Below, in pieces: positions 58,727 to 64,000 of a stretch of DNA of 64,000 nucleotides. Origin of the DNA: Neolewinella antarctica (GTDB taxonomy: Bacteria; Bacteroidota; Bacteroidia; Chitinophagales; Saprospiraceae); NCBI RefSeq assembly GCF_011927835.1, contig NZ_JAATJH010000001.1, positions 248,001 through 312,000 of the forward strand, in the 5' to 3' direction. The notes beneath the pieces are model-generated. The model saw only the letters and a list, made by a program, of their open reading frames with translations. It was not told the DNA's origin and did not search any database. Each line of letters begins with the position of its first letter. The stretch's first letter is position 1. Both the position numbers and the translations under genes were made by a program.

Positions 58727-60808
58727 TTGCCCAACGAACTCATCAAACGCGACATCTCCTGGCTTCAATTTAACGAACGCGTCCTCCAGGAAGCCTCCGA
58801 CGAGAGCGTACCGCTCTACGAGCGGATCAAGTTCCTGGCCATCTACTCCTCCAATCTTGACGAATTTTTTCGCGTCCGGGTGGCTTCACTCCGGCAGTTC
58901 AAGAAACTACCCAAGGAGCAACGGCGCGAGCTGTTCGACTTCAAGCCCAAAAAAGAACTGAAGACCATCCGCGCGATGGTCAGGACCCAGCAAAAAGAGT
59001 TCGGCCGCATTTTCACTAAGGAGATTTTACCGGAGCTCCGCGCCGAGAAAATCGAGCTGATCCACAGCTACGAGATGTCGAAAGAGCAGGCCGCCTTTGC
59101 GACCGACTATTTCGACAAGAACGTGCAACCACACCTGGAACTACACTGGCTACCGGTTGGCGAAGGGCCGGCGGATCTACCGTTTTTGAAGGACGGCCAA
59201 CTCGCCATCGCGGTCGCCTTCGAGGACGAGGCCACCCACGAAACCGGCGACATCCCCCTGCTGGCCATCCCCACCGAGCAGTGCCCCCGCCTGATCGTGC
59301 TCCCCAACTCCGACGAGGCCGACGAAGTTTTTCACGTCATTTTTCTCGACAGCATCATTCGCGCCAACCTGGAGCGCTGGATCGGCCAGCCCGTAGAATT
59401 TGGCTACACTTTTAAGCTGAGCCGCGATGCCGAGCTCTACATCGATAACGAGTTCGACGGTGAGCTGCACCGCAAAATCGAAAGCCGCCTCAAGCACCGC
59501 GACGACGGCCTGCCGACCCGGTTCCTTTACGACGCCTCCATGCCCAAATGGATGCGCAAGCGACTGAAGACCGCGCTCAATCTATCGAAGTACGACATGA
59601 TCCCCGGGGCGCGCTACCACAACTTTAATGATTTTTTCGGCTTCCCCCGCCCGGAAGGCCGCGACGATTTGGTCTACCCCGAAATGCCACCGCTGCCCGC
59701 CGCGCAACTGGAAAACACGGGCAGCATCATGGAAGTGATGAACGCCAAGGACGTGTTGCTCAGCTTCCCGTACCAGAAGTACCACTACGTCCCCGATCTG
59801 ATCAAGGAGGCAGCGGACGACCCGAAAGTGACGGCCATTCGCATTACGCTTTACCGCGTGGCCGGCAAGTCCGCCGTCGTGAATAACCTCCTGTACGCAC
59901 TCGAGCAGGGCAAAAAGGTGGAAGCTTTCGTGGAGGCAAAAGCCCGCTTCGACGAGGCCAGTAACCTCTACTGGGGAAAGGCGCTCGAAGCGGCCGGTGC
60001 TTTCGTGCGCTACAGTTTCCCCGCCGTCAAGGTACACACGAAGCTGCTGCACATTCTTGCCGAGGAACCGAACGGCGATTCGATTCACTATACGTACATC
60101 GGCACCGGTAACTTCAACGAGAAAACCGCGAAGCTGTACACCGACCACGCGCTGCTCACTTGCCGGCCACAGATCGGCGAGGACGTTTTACGGGTCTTCC
60201 AATTGCTGCGGGGCAAGTTGATTTTGCCTAACTGTAAGCACTTGCTCGTCGCGCCTTTCAACATGCATTCGACCTTCGAATCACTCATCGACCACGAGAT
60301 CTCACGCGCCAAGAACGGACAGCACGGTTACCTTTTCCTCAAGATGAACAGTCTGGAAGAGGAGGGCATCATCGCCAAGATTCGGGAGGCCGCCGCCGCC
60401 GGGGTGCAAGTTCGGATGATCGTCCGTGGCATCTGCCGCCTGGTTCCGGGGCCGGAGGAAAACATCGAAATCATCTCCATCATCGACCGGTTCCTGGAGC
60501 ACGCCCGCATTTTTATCTTCGGGGGCGACGAGCACGAAAAGATCTTCATGGGTTCCGCCGACTGGATGGACCGTAACCTGCACCGCCGCGTCGAAGTCGT
60601 TACCCCGATTCAGGACCCGCTCATTCGGTTGGAACTGCGGCGTATTATGGACCTCCAGTGGAGCGACAACCAGAAGTCGCGCATCATATCCGAGGAGCGT
60701 CTTAACCAGTACCGCGAGGTGCCGGAGGGAGGATCTGTTTTTCGCGCCCAGTCTGATATCTACGAGTTTTTCAAACGTAAATTCGAAGCCCGCTCATCAA
60801 CTACCTAG
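58727..60808 (+). CDS. ppk1: polyphosphate kinase 1
   Basis: 693 residues, apparently starting with TTG at 58727. It polymerises ATP gamma-phosphate into polyphosphate. N-terminal FINRDISWL-like motif appears as LIKRDISWLQFNERVLQEA; the phosphorylated His is in VKVHTKLLHIL, and the C-terminal domain has KEQG-like SLEEEGIIAKIREA, IVRGICRLVPG and FMGSADWMDRNLHRRVEVV. Full length for the family. The TTG is 4-5 nt after a T-rich stretch without a clear ribosome-binding site. The ACP-phosphodiesterase-like frame overlaps its 3' end. Confidence 0.94.
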   Translation: MPNELIKRDISWLQFNERVLQEASDESVPLYERIKFLAIYSSNLDEFFRVRVASLRQFKKLPKEQRRELFDFKPKKELKTIRAMVRTQQKEFGRIFTKEILPELRAEKIELIHSYEMSKEQAAFATDYFDKNVQPHLELHWLPVGEGPADLPFLKDGQLAIAVAFEDEATHETGDIPLLAIPTEQCPRLIVLPNSDEADEVFHVIFLDSIIRANLERWIGQPVEFGYTFKLSRDAELYIDNEFDGELHRKIESRLKHRDDGLPTRFLYDASMPKWMRKRLKTALNLSKYDMIPGARYHNFNDFFGFPRPEGRDDLVYPEMPPLPAAQLENTGSIMEVMNAKDVLLSFPYQKYHYVPDLIKEAADDPKVTAIRITLYRVAGKSAVVNNLLYALEQGKKVEAFVEAKARFDEASNLYWGKALEAAGAFVRYSFPAVKVHTKLLHILAEEPNGDSIHYTYIGTGNFNEKTAKLYTDHALLTCRPQIGEDVLRVFQLLRGKLILPNCKHLLVAPFNMHSTFESLIDHEISRAKNGQHGYLFLKMNSLEEEGIIAKIREAAAAGVQVRMIVRGICRLVPGPEENIEIISIIDRFLEHARIFIFGGDEHEKIFMGSADWMDRNLHRRVEVVTPIQDPLIRLELRRIMDLQWSDNQKSRIISEERLNQYREVPEGGSVFRAQSDIYEFFKRKFEARSSTT

Positions 60809-61398
60809 CCCACCTGACGCTCTCTGCCTTCGATGATGATTTGCAGATCGGTAACTTTTTGGGCGACATGGTCAAGGGGAGCGCCGTGAAAAATTTACCG
60901 CTGGCAATCCAGCGGGGCGTTGACTTTCACCGGGCCATCGACCGGGCGACCGATAAACACCCGGAGGTGAGGTCACTTAACGCACTGATTGCCAAACGAC
61001 ACGGGCGTTATTCTTCCGTGCTTACCGATATTGGATTCGACTACTGTCTTTACCGCAACTGGTCGCAATTCTGTCCGATCTCTTACCCTGAATTTTGCGC
61101 TACTACCTACGCACGCATCCTGCGTCAGCGCCCCCTGATGCCACCATGTGCGTCGCAAAATGCGCGGGCAATGGTGGAGGGTAAGTGGCTGCGGATGTAC
61201 ACGAGCGTGCCGGGTATGAACGCCGTTTTCGAACGCCTTAAAAAGCGCCTCAGCCAACCGGAGCGGCTCGCTGGTGTCGAAAGCTTATTGCGCGATTTTG
61301 GGCCGGAATTCAACCGGACCTTCCTTGTCCTGTTCCCCGAGTTGCAAACCCTCGCCGATGCCTACCGAACCCCACCAGCCGATCTTTATCGACCTTAA
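60796..61398 (+). CDS. acyl-carrier-protein phosphodiesterase-like (AcpH/DUF479)
   Basis: 200 residues if counted from ATC at 60796. The family normally starts MNYLAHL; here the correct position reads ATC, then NYLAHLTLSAFDDDLQIGNF and LGDMVKG, in a frame that has no ATG, GTG or TTG between the stop at 60778 and a TTG at 60841. So either ATC is used as a start (reading through the end of ppk1 by coupling) or the start is lost and TTG serves. Other signatures: FHRAIDRATDKHPEVR, FDYCLYRNW, LRMYTSVPGM and FGPEFNRTFLVLFPEL. It would release 4'-phosphopantetheine from ACP. It overlaps both neighbours. Confidence 0.78.
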   Translation: MNYLAHLTLSAFDDDLQIGNFLGDMVKGSAVKNLPLAIQRGVDFHRAIDRATDKHPEVRSLNALIAKRHGRYSSVLTDIGFDYCLYRNWSQFCPISYPEFCATTYARILRQRPLMPPCASQNARAMVEGKWLRMYTSVPGMNAVFERLKKRLSQPERLAGVESLLRDFGPEFNRTFLVLFPELQTLADAYRTPPADLYRP

Positions 61399-61834
61399 GT
61401 TGCCCCGATTTTCCGCGCAGTTAAACGTCAAACAAGACGGCGTAAATCGCATGGTTTTCTGTGCCATTCGCAAGAAGTGGCTCGTCCTCCAACCCGAGGA
61501 ATTTGTCCGCCAGTTACTGCTGCACTTTTTGATCGCCGACATGCGCTACAACCGCAACCGCATTACCGTCGAGCGGGGCGTAAAGGTGAACGACACGGAC
61601 CGTCGGACGGACATCTTGGTCTTCGATCAGGACATGCGCCCGTTTCTGCTCGTTGAGTGCAAGGCTCCGACGGTAAAACTGAGCACCGCTACTTTTCGCC
61701 AGGCCAGTAATTACAACGGAGCCCTCAGGGTGCCTTTCTTAATGATCTCCAACGGTCGGGAGAACCTGGTGGCCGAAGTAGATTACGACGCAAACGACTA
61801 TCGCTTTCTCGCCCGCGTCCCCGAATGGCTGTGA
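61358..61834 (+). CDS. HsdR_N-domain protein
   Basis: 158 residues from the ATG at 61358, inside the end of the AcpH-like gene. The type I restriction enzyme R-protein N-terminal (PF13588-like) pattern is seen: PEEFVRQLLLHFLI, RTDILVFDQDMRPFLLVECK (a D...ExK nuclease-like motif) and FRQASNYNGALRVPFLMISN. Stand-alone proteins of this kind are common in Bacteroidota and are not part of a restriction system; no HsdM or HsdS is present. Function unknown. Confidence 0.8.
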   Translation: MPTEPHQPIFIDLKLPRFSAQLNVKQDGVNRMVFCAIRKKWLVLQPEEFVRQLLLHFLIADMRYNRNRITVERGVKVNDTDRRTDILVFDQDMRPFLLVECKAPTVKLSTATFRQASNYNGALRVPFLMISNGRENLVAEVDYDANDYRFLARVPEWL

Positions 61835-61863
61835 TCAAATCAAACCGCTATTTGACGCATATT

Positions 61864-61879
61864 GCGCAGTCGCGGGTGC
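61864..61879 (-). repeat. one-mismatch copy of the 16-bp GC repeat
   Basis: GCGCAGTCGCGGGTGC, intergenic, 23 bp before the -7 box of the ABC gene. Confidence 0.7.
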
Positions 61880-61901
61880 AGAGAAATACCTTAAGAAAGC
61901 C

Positions 61902-61909
61902 TAGTTTTG
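61902..61909 (+). promoter_or_regulatory. -7 box TAGTTTTG, 4 nt from the start codon
   Basis: Perfect TAnnTTTG followed by GGGC and the ATG at 61914. Predicts a leaderless transcript. Confidence 0.6.
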
Positions 61910-61913
61910 GGGC

Positions 61914-63350
61914 ATGCCCCCCGTACTGACCGTAGACGAATTAATTATTGGGTTCGACCCCGCCCGCCCGGTCGTCAATGAAGTCAGTTTTACGATTGAT
62001 GCGGGAGAAAAAGTGGGGCTGTGGGGGCCCAGCGGCTCGGGCAAATCGATGATTGGCAAAGCGATTGTTTCGTTACTGCCGCCGGCGGCGGAGTTCGTAA
62101 GCGGCAAGCTCAAACTCACGTTGGGCGACGACGTTACGGTTGATCTCCTCACCACCTCAGAAGAAGTATTACGCAGCATCCGGGGAACGGAGATCGGGAT
62201 GGTTTGGCAGGACCCCGCCACGGCACTCAACCCTACGCACACCATCGCCCGCGCCCTTGGGGAAGTCGCCCAGTTATTTACCCCGCCTGAATTGCTGGAC
62301 ATGGTCCACCTGATCGGTGACCAGGGCCGAATTCTAGCTTCCTACCCGCACCAGCTTAGTGGCGGGCAATTACAAAGGATCATTATTGCCATCGCGCTGG
62401 CCAAAAACCCCCGCCTGCTCATTGCCGACGAGCCAACTACGGCGTTAGATTCCCTTACGGAGACCGCTCTGTTGGATCTGCTCGACGAACTAGTCACCGA
62501 GCGTAAAATCGCCTTGTTGCTGATCACCCACGACGAAAGCATCTTACGCACCCGAACCCACCGCGTCATTCAACTGCAGGCGGGTCGGATCGTCGCGGAC
62601 GGACCGGTCGCGGAAGTGCTGGGCGAAGAATCTCGGACGGCTCGCCGGCAGCAGGTCGTACCGGGCCCCGACGCCCCCGTGCTGACCATTACTGACTTGA
62701 ATTATGCCTACCACACCAGTAGCTGGATTCCGTTCCGTAAGCCAGCGGTCACGCAAATACTTTCCGACGTCAATCTTGAAATTCGGGCCGGTGAGTGGGT
62801 TGCGCTCACGGGGCCGAGCGGTTGCGGGAAATCGACACTTGCTAGTAATATCGTTGACGCTCAGGGCGACGTAACTGGCAGTATTACCGTAGCCCGTGGC
62901 GGGGTCCAGTTAATCCCACAAAATGCACTGGCGAGCTTAAACCCCCGGCACACGGTTGCGCGGATACTGAAAGAAGTCCTTTCCGCCAACCAGAACGCCT
63001 GGTTCGACGGTACGCCGACGCCCACCGATCTGCTCGCTCGGGTTAAATTGACCCCGGAGGTGCTGGACCGTAAACCGGATGAACTGAGCGGTGGGCAACA
63101 ACAGCGCCTCGTCATCGCCCGTGCGTTGGCCGCCCACCCGTCACTTTTGATCGCGGACGAATCCGTATCCGCGCTCGACGCAGCGGTGCAGCGGGAGATA
63201 CTGTCTTTATTTTCGGAGCTACTACGGCAACGGGCGGTGGGGCTACTTTTCATTTCCCACGATATTAGGCTAGTCCGTGCGTACGCGGGTCGTGTCGTGA
63301 TAATTCGTGCGGGTAAGCTCGTCGAGGTCGAGGTCGATTCACCTAACTAA
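61914..63350 (+). CDS. fused double-ATPase ABC protein (peptide/nickel type)
   Basis: 478 residues with two complete nucleotide-binding domains. First: Walker A GPSGSGKS, signature LSGGQLQRI, Walker B LLIADEPTTALD, switch ITHDES. Second: Walker A GPSGCGKS, signature LSGGQQQRL, Walker B LLIADESVSALD, switch ISHDIR. Sequence resembles DppD-DppF or OppD-OppF fused into one chain. The usual permeases and binding protein are not adjacent. It should energise oligopeptide or metal import or an uncharacterised transport. Leaderless promoter predicted. Confidence 0.87.
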   Translation: MPPVLTVDELIIGFDPARPVVNEVSFTIDAGEKVGLWGPSGSGKSMIGKAIVSLLPPAAEFVSGKLKLTLGDDVTVDLLTTSEEVLRSIRGTEIGMVWQDPATALNPTHTIARALGEVAQLFTPPELLDMVHLIGDQGRILASYPHQLSGGQLQRIIIAIALAKNPRLLIADEPTTALDSLTETALLDLLDELVTERKIALLLITHDESILRTRTHRVIQLQAGRIVADGPVAEVLGEESRTARRQQVVPGPDAPVLTITDLNYAYHTSSWIPFRKPAVTQILSDVNLEIRAGEWVALTGPSGCGKSTLASNIVDAQGDVTGSITVARGGVQLIPQNALASLNPRHTVARILKEVLSANQNAWFDGTPTPTDLLARVKLTPEVLDRKPDELSGGQQQRLVIARALAAHPSLLIADESVSALDAAVQREILSLFSELLRQRAVGLLFISHDIRLVRAYAGRVVIIRAGKLVEVEVDSPN

Positions 63351-63358
63351 ATTAGGAA

Positions 63359-63382
63359 CCACCGCAACACAAAGTGCGGTGG
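63359..63382 (+). terminator. stem-loop after ABC gene
   Basis: CCACCGCA and TGCGGTGG around an 8-nt loop, 9 nt after the stop. No T-run; moderate confidence. Confidence 0.5.
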
Positions 63383-63400
63383 CCATCCGTTTGCGGTAGC

Positions 63401-64000
63401 ATGATCAGACTTCTCTGTTATTTAGTACTCTTCGGTAGTCTTCCCCTCGGCGCGCAATCTTATGATGCCTCACTGGGTTTACGCATTGGTACGGATATTG
63501 GTGCAACCGTGCAGTTTCGGTTGCCCCGCGCTCACAAAAACTTCGTCCTGGAGGGAATCGTGCAGTCTAGCTTAGTTAAGGATCAGGGCTCCATTACGTT
63601 TTTGGGGAAACAGCATCAGCCCTTGCTCTCACGGCGGCTAAATCTCTTTTACGGGGCGGGGATGCACACCGGCTGGACCAGTGAGCTGGATAGCGACGGG
63701 CAACCGGCTAAATCCCCCCTGGGCATCGACGGTGTCGTCGGGGCGGAAGCGACGTTCGGCGGATTCAACATTAGCTATGACTTTAAACCGGCGATCAACG
63801 TGCGCGGTGGCGACAAAATCCTGGACGCGCAAACTGCCGTCAGCGTGCGGTACGTCATCGCAAAACGAAATGCCATCTGGGATAAGAAGAAAGAGAGAGC
63901 TAACCGCCGGGACCGTAAACAGAATCAGCGCGCACGGGATAAGAAACGACGGCGAAATGATCGTGATCGTTCCGGCAAGCGGTGGTTCGAAGTATGGAAA
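63401..64000 (+). CDS. exported beta-structured protein with basic tail (3' partial)
   Basis: At least 200 residues; the frame is open to the window end. Signal peptide (LLCYLVLFGSLPLGAQS), then strand-like sequence (ASLGLRIGTDIGATVQFRLP, RLNLFYGAGMHTGW, VGAEATFGGFNISYDFKPAI, AVSVRYVIA) typical of small outer-membrane barrels, then a very basic, Arg/Lys/Asp-rich helix (KKKERANRRDRKQNQRARDK). The basic tail after a barrel is unusual; function unknown. Confidence 0.75.
   Translation, partial: MIRLLCYLVLFGSLPLGAQSYDASLGLRIGTDIGATVQFRLPRAHKNFVLEGIVQSSLVKDQGSITFLGKQHQPLLSRRLNLFYGAGMHTGWTSELDSDGQPAKSPLGIDGVVGAEATFGGFNISYDFKPAINVRGGDKILDAQTAVSVRYVIAKRNAIWDKKKERANRRDRKQNQRARDKKRRRNDRDRSGKRWFEVWK

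Noticed and set aside
61358-61834. Restriction-modification system suggested by the HsdR_N domain
   Set aside because: No methylase, specificity or helicase gene is nearby; the protein is a single short domain of a kind common in Bacteroidota.

Overview
The window looks like a chromosomal segment of a non-photosynthetic Bacteroidota bacterium, most plausibly of the Saprospiria/Lewinella type. This is inferred from TAnnTTTG-type -7 promoter boxes with TTTG near -33, SPOR/PD40/TPR envelope proteins, a TonB receptor with an N-terminal carboxypeptidase-like domain, a Bacteroidota-style LptD, and a base composition that is GC-rich for the phylum. No rRNA, tRNA, CRISPR array, prophage or transposase gene was seen. 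Gene density is high, with short operons, many convergent overlaps, and intergenic regions rich in small palindromic and inverted-repeat elements.

Layout. 0-8.9 kb: end of a TPR-PD40-SPOR envelope protein, a threonine dehydratase-like enzyme, a TIR-like/TPR/SDR fusion, tmk, pncA and a YggS-type PLP protein. 8.9-11.5 kb: accD, an unknown membrane protein and an FKBP isomerase in one operon. 11.7-16 kb: an OmpA-type lipoprotein, then three genes that closely resemble the plant/cyanobacterial vitamin E enzymes VTE3 (MPBQ methyltransferase), VTE4 (gamma-tocopherol methyltransferase) and VTE2 (homogentisate prenyltransferase). 16-24.3 kb: TIGR03643-type protein, DUF58, Spo0M-like protein, amidase, LptD, tilS, miaE. 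24.4-37 kb: glucan phosphorylase, OmpA lipoprotein, Smr protein, dapF, a zincless Fpg/Nei-type glycosylase, an SSS transporter and PPK2. 37-40 kb: a PRC-barrel/DUF2382 stress-type cluster. 40-48 kb: GNAT, a PNPOx-like protein, xseA, a lipase-like hydrolase, fmt, and a divergent TonB receptor/DtxR-family pair with a 24-bp palindromic operator. 48-52.7 kb: ilvD-ilvB-ilvN preceded by a branched-chain-rich leader peptide and terminator. 52.7-64 kb: two paralogous barrel proteins (one frameshifted), trehalose synthase/phosphatase, an unknown helical protein with a terminator in its leader, ppk1, an ACP-phosphodiesterase-like gene without a normal start codon, an HsdR_N-domain protein, a fused double-ATPase ABC protein and a partial barrel-like protein.

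Most notable: (1) the vte3-vte4-vte2 cluster, a vitamin E-type quinol pathway in an apparently non-photosynthetic organism; (2) a dispersed 16-bp GC-rich repeat (eight exact copies plus variants) found between genes and, inside genes, always in the frame that encodes APATA in flexible linkers; (3) a MITE-like family with AGGGCAAACGCA ends in three copies; (4) an ilv attenuator; (5) -7 boxes exactly 4 nt from start codons, which predicts leaderless mRNAs; (6) a TIR-TPR-SDR fusion. All calls come from reading the sequence; no database search was run.
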